Shown here piece by piece: positions 44,835 through 59,200 of a stretch of DNA of 64,000 nucleotides; the stretch's first letter is position 1, and each line of letters opens with the position of its first letter. The notes beneath the pieces are model-generated. The model was not told where the DNA came from. It searched no databases and worked only from the letters and a program-made list of their open reading frames with translations. The position numbers and the translations under genes are program-made. Source of the stretch: Balanoglossus misakiensis (Eukaryota; Hemichordata); NCBI GenBank assembly GCA_040954595.2, contig CM082592.2:2852001-2916000 (forward strand), written 5' to 3'.

Positions 44835-47800
44835 ATGACAGCGACAGATCTTGCAGTCAAGGAGACCCTTAGTTTGTTAGAGAAGGTTCGCATGGACGGC
44901 GGCGCAAACAAGGAAAGAGCTGCAATGGAAGCACTGCTGAACCCATCGGCGCCAGCCCCTGTGTCTACGACTGTACCAAAAGTGAAACGGGAACCAAAAG
45001 CAAAGAGACCAGACGCTCTTCGTGTGCTAGATCCTGGACGGAAAAAGTTGACAACGATCGAGTCACAGAGGATCCTAGCTGCGTACGAGGAAACCATAAA
45101 GAAGATCGAAGTGGTAACGTTATTGCCGTTTATCGCAGAGAATCTCGATCGCTATGGTGTTGTATTGGGGTCAGAATTGGTCGCTGCCATTCAAGAACAC
45201 GGAGACTTGCAGAGAGCTTACACGGATCTCGTCACCCCGCCAGAACCAGAACGCACTGCGTCAAAGTCTTCCAAACGTTCAGCTGCCCAGGTCAGCAGAA
45301 GATCCACGCCGACTTCTCATCATTCCATAACACAACATGACGAGCTGCCTCCTGTCGAGACACCGGGTAGCAGACGAGGCAGCCCCGGCCCAACAAGTCA
45401 CAGAAGCAGCGCTGTTGCTAGCCGCAAAAGTAGCGTCGTTAGTGATGTGGCCTCACCCACTTTGGTCGACCCTGAAGTAGAGGCCGAAAAAGCTAGAAAT
45501 GTGAAATTCTTACAGCAACAACTAGGTTACTCCTGCAAGCGAATCTTACGCTTGTTTAGCACAAACCCATCAGCAGTAAATGCTGTAAGGCCCGAGAAAC
45601 AATCGAGAGACATGGAAGCCAATGCTATGGTAGGGTACCTCACAGAATTGAAGGATATCATTTTTGAAAAATTACTCACAACGCCCCTGGAAGAGAAACA
45701 GAAAAGTGATTACCACCAAGAAATAACAGTCAGAGAAAGGAAAAATTCGGAAATTATTAAAAAGATGGACTCTGAACTACAAGGAGCAATGGAAGAGAAA
45801 GATGCAGAGGTAATGTATTGTGCAAAATGTCATGATCATGTACTTCTGAAAGCAAGTTAAAAGACCAGTGCTTGTCAGTACAGTGTTTTGTTGACATTTC
45901 AATTTCAGTTATGAATAATAATGTCAAGAATTATACTGGGTTGTTTCGTAGTGGCAATTTTGGCATATGTTTTAATACATGTATAGGAGTGGAAGAATAT
46001 AAACAAATCAAACATAATATGTTCAACTAAAAGTAAAAATGCAGTTCCTTCATCTCTTTCCAATTCTTTATTTAAATGTGAATATTTGTAGTTTTTTAAC
46101 AATAGAGTAGACATTTTTCAGCCTCACCATGTGATGTCCAATATTTGGTATTCTAGTTCTGTAAAACATGTATTCCAATATTTGCATGGTTATCCCAGTG
46201 GTTCATTGCGCATAGTAACCTGCCAAGAAATCAGCAGAACTTGATTCAAAATTTTTCATCAAATCAGCTTTGAAGCTCATTGTTTCATCACCCGAGCTAA
46301 TCAGATATTTTCATAATTTCTTTAGATTTCCAAGAGAAATGATGTCATTCGCCGTTTAAAAGCTGACCTACATCAGATTGAGAAGTTCTCGGAGGAGCAC
46401 ATCAGGCGAACAAAATCAGAAGCTGACAAACAGCAACAGGCAGATTTGAGAAATTCCGATGGGAAACAGCAACGACTTCAGACTGATATGCAGGCCATGA
46501 AAACACAGCTGGCAAACATGATAGCAGAGCATAGGGATAGTGAATTATCTCTCAGAAAGGTAAGAAGTCACCGTTTTATGGATTATTTTCTGAGCAGTGT
46601 CAGCAATGTCTTGAAATGGTGAAATTGGTACATGTAATTTGTACATTGAGAAGCCATTATCAAAAAGAAGGTGGGGGGGGGGGGACCTTGAGTTTGAATA
46701 TCTTTTTGGGAGTAGCAGTTTTCATATCATCAAGAAGTTGGGGGGAAACAATTTTATTTTGTATCACATACCAGACAATCTTTGTGATCTGTCGACAGTG
46801 CTTTCTATCATAACGATGCCACACAAACGCATGGGTAAATTTGGTCACTCAGTCTGTGGTACTTTCAGGAAACTATTCCCAAAAATGTGACTCAGATCAC
46901 TGATGTCCACAGCAAAGTTCTAGGGCAGAAACATAAATCATGATTGAAACAGTCCAAACATGAAGTCAGCAGTAGCATCTGCTGTGAACCCCTCAGAGTA
47001 CATGTATATACGGTCAGCAACAAGAAAGATGATTTTATGGTACAGATCCTATCCCATCATTAAAGCCCCAGTAATGCTAAGTTTGGGCTATTTTTTCAGT
47101 ATTTTTCTCCCATGTATTAACTCCAGTTTCTTCTTTTGCTCTGGATAGCGTTATGAAATGTTCATTTTTTAGCTTCTCTGCAACAAAGCCTGTACAAGAG
47201 CAACGGCCATTGTTATTGTTGACAAATGAGTTCTTGGCCAGACTTGAACCTAGTTTCCAACAATAATTGATTACGACAAAATGGTTGTGTTGAAACCCTA
47301 AATACTGAGCAATTATGTATCTCATAGTAGAACAGGAAACCACAGTTGATACACAAAACAATGATTCTGTGAAAATACCGGTAGCTCAAATTTGGGAGTT
47401 ACTGAGGCTTTAAGTTTAAATCTGTGTACAATACTTTGCATACATGTTGTAATATATGATGCACATATTATTATTCACAGCGAAAATACAAGATAGAAAC
47501 TGAGGTTGAGAACTGGATTCTAAAATATGATCAAGATATGGGAGAAAGACAGGTATTTATAACTAAAACAGTTTATTATTATTTCACATAATACATGTAC
47601 TTGTCAGCACCTGCTCTCTGTATGTAGGGTACTGACGTGAGTATATCAGTTCTTTAGAGAAAAACAGGTTTCTTTACAGTGAGAGAGGTTCCGTAATGAC
47701 AGACTTCACTGTATTTGGTGATTTCAGGATGAGTATGAGGAAGTGGACACTGTATATACGGAAGAGAAAGCGCAATTAAATGAATTGGAGGAAAGATTCA

Positions 47801-48015
47801 AAACCCTGGAAGAGGAATACAAGACAATTGTGGAAGAGCGTCGTATTGCACAGGAGAAGAAAGAACGTGAAGAAAGGGAGTTGGCGTTGAAGGTACAGGC
47901 AGCCACTGTCATCCAAGCTTTCTGGAGGTCATATAAATGTCGTAAACAACTCAAAGGAAAGAAAAAGAAAGGGAAGAAGGGAAAAGGAAAGAGTGGGAAG
48001 AAAAAGAAGAGATGA
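44835..48015 (+). CDS. IQCG: Dynein regulatory complex protein 9 (IQ motif-containing G)
   Basis: DRC9/IQCG is a coiled-coil, calmodulin-binding subunit of the nexin-dynein regulatory complex in motile cilia and sperm flagella, paired with DRC10. Exons 44835-45809, 46326-46559, 47481-47552 and 47728-48015 (stop TGA) are all phase 0 and give 522 residues; human has about 443. The extra length is mainly a Ser/Pro/Arg-rich linker (residues ~145-225). Seen: an N-terminal helical region; heptad-rich coiled coil through exons 2-4 (RNDVIRRLKADLHQIEKFSE, KYKIETEVENWILKYDQDMG); a single IQ motif AATVIQAFWRSYKCRKQL (~485-502); and a Lys/Gly-rich tail (GKKKKGKKGKGKSGKKKKR), a hallmark of this family. 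The start is the first ATG in frame; the frame upstream is open only to a GTG at 44808. AATAAA lies at 48071-48076. Confidence 0.93.
47060..47413. mobile_element. TTAAAGCCCC element, related to family D
   Basis: TTAAAGCCCCAGTAATGC at the left and an inverted match (TTAAAGCCTCAGTAACTCC on the other strand) at the right, bounded by TTAA (47060-47063, 47410-47413). It shares CCATTGTTATTGTTGACAAA with sequence near 34480 and with family D interiors. It lies in IQCG intron 2. Confidence 0.75.
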
Positions 48016-50270
48016 GGAGACAATGGGAATGAGATTCTTTGCTGTCGGTCATCATGACTGTGTATTAGCAAATAAATTAAGGAGTATATAGGACTACTGA
48101 TTGAATTTTCAGTATGAAGATTTTCCATTACTCGAAAATATAAATTTACTGTATTATAAATTTGAAGTTTTTTATGAAAGCTGATTAGTTATGTTGTTGG
48201 AGTTTGGATTCCGAAACATCTGCACGAACACAATGTGTGGTTTACCTTTGAAAAACTCAAGAATCATTGTGTTGATGAGAATTTTTATCTTAAAAAATCT
48301 CTTCATCTGCACTGAAGAGTTTTTGAATTAACAGCATGTACATGTACTAAGGCACTGATTGGTAGGTATGACATGGAATTGAAAAATGTTAGTGTTTGGT
48401 TTCACTGTCACACAAATACTGCAGTTTTGATCGCTTTGTGTGGAACAAACAGATTTGTACCTGTCTTCAACATCAAAAGCATTAAATAAAACTAATGTTC
48501 ATGATTTTGTGTTAAATTATTTCGTGCTCGAAAGCTTGTCTTGACTTAGAATGAATGTTACTGTAATTGCAGAACCTGTAAGTCTCCCCAAAAGTGGTTA
48601 GCTCAGTATGTGCCAGCTTTGTTGATGTCAATAATGATACAAAAACATATATTTGCTGTGCTGGAATTTCTTGCTTGGCACTGAAACCCAAAATGTCAAA
48701 ACATTGTCAGGTTGCATGCATCTACGTGTATACAACTCATCAATTTAGCGTAGAATCCCCCCCCCCCCCCCCCCCCCCAATGACCTGGGATAAAGGTACC
48801 CACTCCTGGAAATAGAATTATAAACCATTCTTTAATTAGACGTCTTTTGAAACACCCTGGAAAAGAAATGAAAGTAGGCATTGGTGGCAAGGTCAGCCAA
48901 CAGAGGGCGCTAAACCTAACGTGGAATAGAGAGTCCATCTAGGGATTGCATAGTGAGTTCGTGTTGATATGGTTCATCCTCTGAAGAGTAAGCATGATTC
49001 CTGCCCAACAAATTTAAAACAGCTAGACATGTCACAGACTGACAGTACAAAGAATCAGTCACTCAAATATCTACAATATATCAATGTCCATCTCTAAAAA
49101 CTTGAAACATGCATGTCGGATTGTCCATTTATAGAGGCCATCTTTTTTCCACACTGAAATCTTTCAACAGCTGATTATTTGATGTCGTTTTTTTGCATGT
49201 GTGTCCTCCTGGGAATTAAATAGAAACATTGTAGGACCCCCCCCCCATATCTACCTTTTTGTCTGTCCTGGAAACCCCCCCCCCCCCATTTGCAGCACAA
49301 CATTTGCAGCATAAATCTCTACAAGTGTGTCCAGACTTGAAAGCAGTAGTCTACAATAAACACTGCATCTCCAGTATAGTTTGTGTTGACATGCGAAAAA
49401 ATATTTGCTATTTCAATGTGATTTTATTTGCAAACCAGACCACAAAAATAGCGAAAAACTCAAAAGTATGCAAAGTCACTATGACTTTAACCCTTTCGCC
49501 CCCAGTTACCTCTATAGAGGTCCTTCTTACCATAGAAAACAAAGGGTTTGGACTGAACCATGGTGGTGAAAGGGTTCAAGGTACAGATCAATTATTTCAA
49601 AGAAAAAGCATTAAATAATTAAATAATTACTTCTCTTTCTTGATTATGAGTTCTTATTGTTTGAGTGTGGATATCGGAAATCACCACTTGATTTGTCATT
49701 TTGTTTTTGCAAAATAAGAGTAAAACTTTAATGTCGTAGTAGTGGTAAAAACATTCTTAATCAACATATGAAACAAGATCTTCAAACCAGTCTCAAACCC
49801 CCCCCCCCCCCCCCCCACATTGACCTTAACATCTACACTACCTGATGGAAATATTGGGTAATGTTTCAATAGAAAATAGAAAACCTATACCGTATCAAAT
49901 ATATACAACAATCTATGACCTTATGAAAGATAGCTAGCTTTCTTCATTATATTCATTATAAAGCTTACAAATACTCATATAATACAAACCATTAATATGT
50001 ACATTGTACATTTAGTTTTAATATCATCAAAAAACTCAACTGTAAATACAAATTGTCAATAGCCATCTTCTCTACTGTTTTTCCTGACTTTTCTACCTGC
50101 CTGTCAGTGACTAAAATATCTATAAAAAATGTAAATTTAAATTAATGTGTACAAGTAACTCTAAATGACTGTTCAAAATGTGATTCTATGCAAAGAATAT
50201 AAAGCAGGTCAGCTAGAAAACTATCCCATATATTCACTGGAATTTTTACTACACTAACTATTTGCGCTGT
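48016..50270. other. Convergent intergenic region IQCG / GRAMD4
   Basis: Holds AATAAA signals at 48071-48076 and 48485-48490 for IQCG, poly-C tracts near 48760-48778, 49237-49287 and 49798-49817, and a family G element. On the minus strand ATTAAA (50022-50017) is a weak candidate signal for GRAMD4. No coding exon seen. Confidence 0.55.
49497..49576. mobile_element. Small TTAACCCTTTC element, family G, intact copy
   Basis: TTAACCCTTTCGCCCCCAG at the left, GGTGGTGAAAGGGTTCA at the right, interior CTCTATAGAGGTCC and TTTGGACTGAACCATGG. About 80 bp; it serves as the uninterrupted reference for the split copy at 12990-13399. Confidence 0.7.
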
Positions 50271-53200
50271 TTATGAATCAAAAGTTGACGTTTGTGGAGT
50301 TGTCATGTCCTCATCATCCATTGCCCATGCCAAACATGCTTGTTGAGCTGTACGTATTATACTCTCATATGCCTCATCTCGATTTATCATGGCACCAAAG
50401 AGATAGGGCTTGTCAGTGCCAGATACAGTGATTTCTATGGCCATGCCACCACCAGGCAGGAATCCATAGGGCTTGGCCTGAGTGAAACAAACAGAATAGA
50501 AGAATTTACAATTACATGTACCAATTACCTGCGCTTGGTAGAGCACCCATTTTTATTCACAATGAAAGCTCATACTGATGGTTATATCCTGGTTACTGGC
50601 CAATGCTGACTTTTAAAATTTTTTGAAGGAAATAAAAAATCTCAAAAGAAACAATCACGGTTCACCATATCATATTTCATAGTGAATTAAGTCATTTAGT
50701 CCCATGAACTGAAGGTTGAAAAAAGGATAAATAAGGGTGGAGTTCAAATAACTACCCAGAAAATTATTATCAGGGAAAAAATGGGAAATGGGGTCATCAC
50801 AACCTGTCTAACTGGTTACTGAGCATGCTCAGTTGGGCTTGGTCAGTCTCAAGACAGGACTGTGATTGGTTAAGAATTATGATACATATCAGTCACTGTG
50901 AAAAATTTCAACTGAGTCATGCTTATTGACTATCATGGAAACAATGTGAGCAAGAGGGTCGTCAGAGCAGTTGCAGTTGAGTCAATCTTTACATCCCAAT
51001 GATAACAACGATCAAGCATGGAAACGGGATGCAACATTTTTGATCTTACATTTCAAACAACTTACCTTTTCCAAAGCAGTAATGTCAGTGAGTGGAATGA
51101 CAACATTCTTTGGTGTCGGATTCTTGGATCTTTCAAAGCATAAAAAACTGCAAGAAAAAGAGTAAGTATTTAGAACTGTTGGTATCACTGATACAGGCAA
51201 ATTATATTTCAAAGCTAAGGCCATTCGTATCTAGGAAAAACGTGTTTGCAACTGATCTTATGGTCAGTCATTCAGCCTAGCGTATAAATTATCAAGTATA
51301 TTTCCCGTTGATAAATCTTATAAATCATGACCGTCTTCAGTCTGACATACAGACCCTAAATGGTGTCTGATACAGTCAAGCCAGTCTAGAGTGGCCAGTC
51401 AAGGGATTTTCCTAAACTGGCCTTTATAGACAGGTGGGCTTTACACACAGGTCAATTAATGCACACGTAAACTGCACATTCAAAGACTGTAACAAAGTGG
51501 CAACTATATACAGAGGTGACCCTAACACAGATTTGACTGTATCAACACTGTAAAAGTTGCAGAGCACAGAAAACATGTTACCAGTACAAAAGGTAACATG
51601 CTCACTTTAGACTTCTACATACCTTCTGGTCAAGAATAATTTCCCATTTTTAAAGGCACCTGTCAATGTTTTCTCTTTGCTGATTAATGTACATCTTTTA
51701 CCTCCCTGCCAATCTGTCAAGAGAAAAACGAACTTTATGTTAAAAATTAAATGCAAACAGTAAAAGAAACAAAGTGTTCTCTTATTTCAAGTGGTCAATC
51801 ATGGCCCCAAATTGTCAAACATGGCATCGCATGATGATGTGAGCAAAATAATAGTTAGGGGGTAATTTCAAAACACACAACACTGTGTGCATGCTACATT
51901 AATCTTGGTGCACTAGGGAGCCCACAACACATATGCATGTCTTTGTTGCCCCTGATTGCTTTCCACAATCGTACATGTACACGAGCATTTGAACTTGACC
52001 ATGTATGCATGCTCCCTAGGTCAGTTGAAAACAGCCCTACCAGATGTGATTTTCTGGTCCATGTAAACAATGCTACTTGTTATTACATGTGCTCATATAT
52101 GTTTAAAAGTGCATTGTCTAAGTCTTTGAAAGACCGTTTTTGCATAGACCACTTCGCGGATAGGGTATCTGCAATGCATGATGGTATAATTTGCATTCAA
52201 CATAGCGTCTAGTACATGGCTAACGCACGCGATCAGAACGCAAACTGCCCCACAACCCACTGCGTTATTCTATCCGCGAAGTGGTCCATGGCCATCCCAC
52301 AAAAAATCTGTGATTGGCTAGATCTCCACTTTCCATGGAAACTGTGGCTGAATTTGCATACACATGTAGGTAAACATGCAGGTACCTTTAACCTGAGCAA
52401 AAGTACTGAAAGATACCATGAACTTTGATACAGCACCCTTGTTATAAGAGATTCCATTCAGAGATAGGGGGGGGGGGGTGAGTTTTCATTCATCATGTAC
52501 AAGTTACAGTACAAATATAAATTGCTAACACATTCCTACCTGACAGAGGTGCTTCAGATGGAGGCAATGAAAAGAGCTGACAAAAAGCTTGATTCTCACT
52601 ACTGAGAACAGCTTCTGCTGCTGCTGAAGGTCTATTCCCATGCACAACTTCTCTAGTTGATGTGTTTGATGGAGACGGCGGCAACATATACTGAAGGACA
52701 AAAGCACTGCAAGTTAGATATTGTAAAGGCTCCAACAGCTGAAAAGTTTTAAATTATTTTCATGATTTTACTCGAACTTAGAATGGTCAATTTAAATGGG
52801 CTAACTGATGGGTATACATAAACATACATGTAATATCAACCTCTGATTGTAGCTGTACATTTTAATATGGTACCACACACGTTTATTTAACTGCCCACTG
52901 CAAGAGCATACAACTATCGTGGTATGCACACATGGGTATTAAAATCCCTACAATGTCAATATAGTGTTACTTGTCGACAAAGGACAAGGATAGGATTGAA
53001 GCATTTTATTGATAAAAAAATGGCAAAAGTGGCAGCTATTATCATGGTTTTAAGTCTGACATTATGATTGTTTACAAGACGACATAATAATTGACCCGCT
53101 AAAACAGTAAAAATCCCAAGAAACCAGGAAACTAAATTTCTCAACAAATTGAACAAACAGTTTCTGAATATATCGGTAGTCTCCAGGACACTGTGCTTTC

Positions 53201-56200
53201 ATTCATGTCACAATTGGTAATTTATTTGAGGATCATCTGGTCTCAAAATTAATTATTTTACAGCCCAACCTTAGCTCTACCTCGAAACCTTAGGCAATAG
53301 ATATGCACTACACTGTACAAAATATTTGTTGAACTCTCACTAGTCTCAGTAGCTTTGTTAAAATTTGAACAAATCAGGAAAATATTCTCAGAAAATTTCC
53401 AAGCAAAGGAGGAATCGTCTGACCAAAACCAGCCCCTAAATACCACATAAACAAGGATGAGATTATTTACCAGTTGGCGTTCAGCCATCTGCATCCTTTT
53501 GATCAATTCAGCATCTGTGGGTAATTCTCTCCAGATCCTGGAGACAGAGTCGTACCTCACCTTCACCTTCGGAAATTTCCTGTAGATGTTACTGATAAGG
53601 AATAACTTTACACCAAGAAACAAACCTGTGGGATGAAAGGTGAAAAGGAAAGTTTTAAAAAAGTCTTTGCAGATAATGGTTGCACATTCATAACATCTCT
53701 GCAAAAATCATCATGTATAAACCATAATATATTTTAGATCAACAAATCTAGTTCTCTACAGCCAAGTATGAATAATTCCCCCTGCGTTTTTCTTTAACCC
53801 TTTCCCCGCCATGGTTCGACCCAAAACCATTGTTTTCTGTGGTACAGTTGAACCTTGAGAAGTGGGGATGAAAGGATCAAAGAATAACATATACAAACAG
53901 AAACCATGAATTTGAAGTGCTTATATGGCAGGACAAGAATTTAATTTGAGAAAATCACTATTATAGTGAAATTTTACATTAACCCTAACACTACCAAGTC
54001 AGTGGAAACTGGTTTGATTTCCAGGGTGCCTAGAATCCTGGCTCCCAGGCCTGTTAGACTGCCAAGTGCGTGTTAATCAGTAGGGCCTATACAAGACCCT
54101 CAGACCAATACAGTACAAACCAGTGCGATTTGGTACATTTTACAGGGGGTTAAGACTGCCAAGTGTGTCTAAGTACGTACATGAGCCATGTCAAGACAGT
54201 CAAAATACATTTTAGAAGAAAAAGTGGCAAATACGTATTTTAAGGGACTTGACACTCTAAACAGGTATGACACCCAGTAGCATTAGGGTTAATGACGAAA
54301 AATTCCAGGGTAATCTTTTTTAAATGACCAAGTGTTGAGGAGCTTCCTATTTACCAATGTGTGTTTACTTACCCATACTTTCAACTAGAAGTTTTGCTGG
54401 TAGGAATATGGATGCAATAAAGGACAACCAAAGTACAAAGTACAGCTTTCTTGTAGACCCTGGATGCTCCCACATTACAAGACTGTAAAACAATAAAACT
54501 ACATCTAATCAGTGGTTACACTAATTTGAAGTAAAATATTTCCATGATTACCAAACGTACCACTGTCTCTGAAACTACATAAAGTAGTAAAATAAAGTAT
54601 ATCCATGGGGTGTCCATAGGTTTTAACTATAGGCAGAATCCTTTTCGGCTAAGTTGTATTCCCTAATTTTACCATTACTACAGTTTTGGTTTGTGTTTGT
54701 TTGTTGGCAATTTACTGCTACTTAAGCATTTGTTTTAAAGTTCTAGTGTGAAGCCCTCATGCTGCAGATTAGCTGCAGTTCTGTATTTTTAATGTACATG
54801 CTCAGTCTATGCCTCTTTCTGCTTTTAGAGTCTGTTTTGCCGCCCACAAACCCTCTTCCTCCTCTCCAGTATCTTGTTCATTTTCACTCACTCACTCACT
54901 CGCTCACTCACTCACTCACTCAACTTACTTTTTAAGTTTTTCCAGGCTATCTGCAACTTTTCCCAACAGATTTTGTACCTTTCTGGCCACCTGCAGTACC
55001 AACTGAAATTTGTCTGACATGCCGAGCACTCTATCCCCATCACTGTCCTGAAACCAATGACAACATCACAGTTAGACCAATACTGATGTTTAATAGTTGG
55101 GTATGCATTAAGCTATTAATTTTAAGAGCAGTTACACTTAATGATTAAAGAGCAATGATCATCTTATGCGCATGTGCCAAACTAGAGACTCTAGTTACAA
55201 AATTTGTATACAATCAATGCCATAAGGCAGTGTGCTGTCCTAAACAACAGACAAGATGGTGGCGACCATATTCTGTGTCAGAGATCAGGAAAAGACACCA
55301 AATTGGGTGAAAAGAAGGGACAAAACTGAAGTTTACGTATGCGGTGCAGATGAAATATGGGAAGAAGTAAAGGCAGTCCACTATTTGAATGTGTCGAAGT
55401 ATGCAAAATTTGCCGAACATTTGGATTGGACATGTTTGTACACATGAAATTACGCACATGCGTATAATACGATTGTCAGCCTTTAAGCTATGGTGCAAAT
55501 GTTGGGACAAGTGTCATATTTACTACAAAGTTACTTTTTGTCCATTTTAATACTATCACCACCTCTCAACATATCTGTAGAGATGTATCTTGACTCAGTA
55601 ATAGGAAGTCTGACATTTTCTACAAGCAGAGAAACTTGTAAAGTCAATCTGTTCTCATTGCACATTTTGATGTTTGGAAAATTCATGCTTGACTGACAGC
55701 AAAAATAGTCATTTCAAGCAAGTCCGAGGCCAGCCACACAAAACAGTTGGAAAGCACAGAAAGAAATGTCGCCCGTTTTGTTTAACAAAATTTGGACATG
55801 AGGAAAGAAATGAACATGTCAACATTTCCAAGCTCTGTGAGGGATCATCTGTCATTTTCATATTTACATTATAGTCACACATGCATGTCCATATAAAGGT
55901 GTGCTCAAGGTCTCAAGTAAGCAAAACAAAATGACTAACCTCTTCTATAAAGCAATATGGTAATATAGACATGTCAACATGCCAGCCTCTGAAAAATAAA
56001 GAGAAAATATCAGAAAGGATTGCAGTTATTATCTAAGACCCAAAGCTATCGCACAACGAGTAAAAATCAGGATGACTGAACTCCCCGTATCTTCACTAAA
56101 TCATAAAAAATAATGTACAGTCAAACCTGTGTTAGTTACCACCTCTATATAGAGACCACCTCTATATAGTGACCACTTAGTTACAGTCCCTGTGCAATTT

Positions 56201-59200
56201 ACACGTGTATAAATTAACCTGTCTATAAAGACCACCTGTCTATAAAGGCCAGTTTGGTAAAGTCCCTTGACTGGCCACTATAGACAGGTTTGACTGTACA
56301 ATGTACTTGTTTTCCAGCTTCCACTGGTGAAATCAAAACACACAACAGTAAAGAGAGAGAGAGAGAGAGAGCTTCTATGTTGTTATTTGTGTTCAATGCA
56401 TATACACACATAATTGAGTATGCTGGACAAGGATTGGTGTAGACACAAAACTTGTTGAATGAATGAATGAATGAATGAATGAATGAATGAATGAACGAAT
56501 GAACGAACGAACAAACGAACGAATGAATGTTTTCCTGGCACGGTGCTTAAAATTTTGGCTCACAACTTTGCTGTTTGTATTTACAATGCACGGCCAGCTA
56601 AAACAAGAAATGGGGTAAAACCCCCGGACTGATACAAACTATCAGACGTCACAAATAGTTTCAGCGTCAAATATATAAGCACTGAATTTCAGACAAATAT
56701 CATTTTAACAAGATCTTTTTCTTGTCCTACATTCCTTTTATATGATTGTCTGCCTTTCAGGGCCTTATCACACAACACTTTCTTCCATTATAGTTTTTAA
56801 AGGTTGAATGCAATGAATGAATGAATGGATGGATGGATGGATGGATGAATGGATGAATGAATGAATGAATGAATGAATGAATGAATGAATGAACGAACGA
56901 ACGAACGAATGAATGAATGTTTTCCTGGCCCAGTGCTTAAAATTTTGGCTCATCCTAGATTTTATTCCCATCACCGTACTGTAACAATGATAAGAGATAC
57001 ATACTTGAACCAACCTAAAGTATGAAATCTGCAGCGTAAATAAGAATAAAGATGATTTATTAACTGATGATGTGATTCTTCTAAGTCGGACGAAGCATTT
57101 TTGAGTGGATGATTACAAGTGTGGTGAATCTCAGAAACAAAGCATGTCAGTGTATGAATAATGAAGGTTAGTGACATAACTGACCATATTGTCATTGTCA
57201 TTTGTTTGTACCTATGGTCAGTGGTAACCGTGAGATTCCATGCTTAATGTCAAAGTGCCAATTATACTTACAGCCAAGGTCACAGTGTCACACTTGCTGT
57301 ATTGTTTATTACAATCACTGTCATACCAGTATAATCAATATCATATTATGCTAACAGTACTATGGAGTCTACATGCATCTAATCAGTGATGTCATCATAG
57401 GCAGTAATCAATGATCAATCTAATTAAAATCAGATGTAGAGTTAGGCACCGTCTTGATCTTTGTTGATAATTTTGGCTGTTCTGTTCTCTCAAATCCGAT
57501 AACAGAACTGGACAGCTAAGAATCAGCAAAGACAAATATTGAGCCAGCCCTATGTCTGATTTTAATCAGATTGAGGCAATAATGGACACTGCTGCTGACG
57601 ACCCACAACAGACAACTAACAAGTCAAAATGCAGTGTAACTGCATTTTTTTATACACATCACAGTTGAAAGACAATAAAGTTTAATACTTACTTTGCAGT
57701 TAAATAGTTTTTGGACAGCCAATACAACAATGTGCCAAGCAACACCGTACCAAGCCAACCGTGCCAAACTGAATACATGTATACCTTAAATAAAATAATC
57801 AATGCAATGTAAATTTCAAAGAACACCTGTCCACCATTTTGACAAATTTGACCATATTGCAAAGTAAATTGACCTGCATATGTACATGTATACCAGTATT
57901 GTGTGTGTACTAAGTTTGAATGAAATCAGTCCAGGCATATCTGAGTGATGGCTCTGGATGGACACAGGACAATACAAACAATTGGTGCAATGGCCTGAAT
58001 GTTGAAATTTTCTCAAAGCAAAACAAAACATGTTGAAACTTGCTAAAAAATTTCATGCATACTTACAGTGAAAAATATCAGTGATATGATCGGGGCTCTC
58101 CAGTGCAGTATGACTCCAACAACTTTGATAAAATTTAATATTGGCTTTGTACATGTTGCTGTTGTCAAAAAGAAACATAACAATGAAATTATTACATTTC
58201 CCAAGAATTATAAACATCAACATAACTCACTGTGATAACAACACATGTATTTTCATATACAAGGCGGTCACTACTGACGCATCTAAAGGAAATGATGGTC
58301 TTTAGTAAATATAGAATTACTTACTGACTCTCTTGATGTTTTCTTTCAATCTAGAAGGAAGAACAAAGTAAAATATCAACTGTAACGACATTTGAGCAAA
58401 TATGATGATCATCTGATTTGCAGGCAAATTATTTCTGCCTCTTATAACAGGATGGAACTAAACACTAATTACATACTGCTTCAATCACAGACTACAGGAA
58501 TAGTTTTAATTTTCTCAACTACATGTATCTCACTACTGGTGCATCTATGCTGGAGTTTTAGCCAGATGTAAACAAAACCAGTTTTACAAATATTGCTTGA
58601 GATGAGATGAGGTATACTGGCTAAGCTTACTTTTTCACAGTCAATGGGTCTCCTTCTTTGAGTTGTGATATTTCTTCTTCCTCTTCAGGATCAGTAAAAT
58701 CTGAGATAAAGTCGTAATAAATGGCCACAAACCACGCCAGCAATCTGCTCTCGTCTCCTTTTCTTTTTAAGACTCTATCCACTTTATCTGAAATAATAAT
58801 TTTGAAGAAAAAAGTTATTATCGTTGTGAATCCCCATGTACATGTTAGTATGGTGAAAATAGGACATCTTGATTGATAGAGACCTGAAAATAATTGTGTT
58901 ATATTTGTGATATACCATGGTTAGAACCTGTCCAAGTCATGATTTTGGCATAAAAGTTCACTACCAGTGAAGACTATGTGCGGTAGATTTAATCATACAT
59001 ACTGTTTACATATGACAGTGCAATATTCATTGAAAACTGAAAAATCTTTGGTAAAATCTTTGGTATTAGATACCTTTGATGGCTTCATCTTCTAACACAT
59101 CTCTTGCAAGTTCTACCCCATCCACAGAGTCTTGTGGCATGCCCCTAGAATTAACGAATATCATTACAATCAATTAGACGATCATGTAGAACATGAAAAC

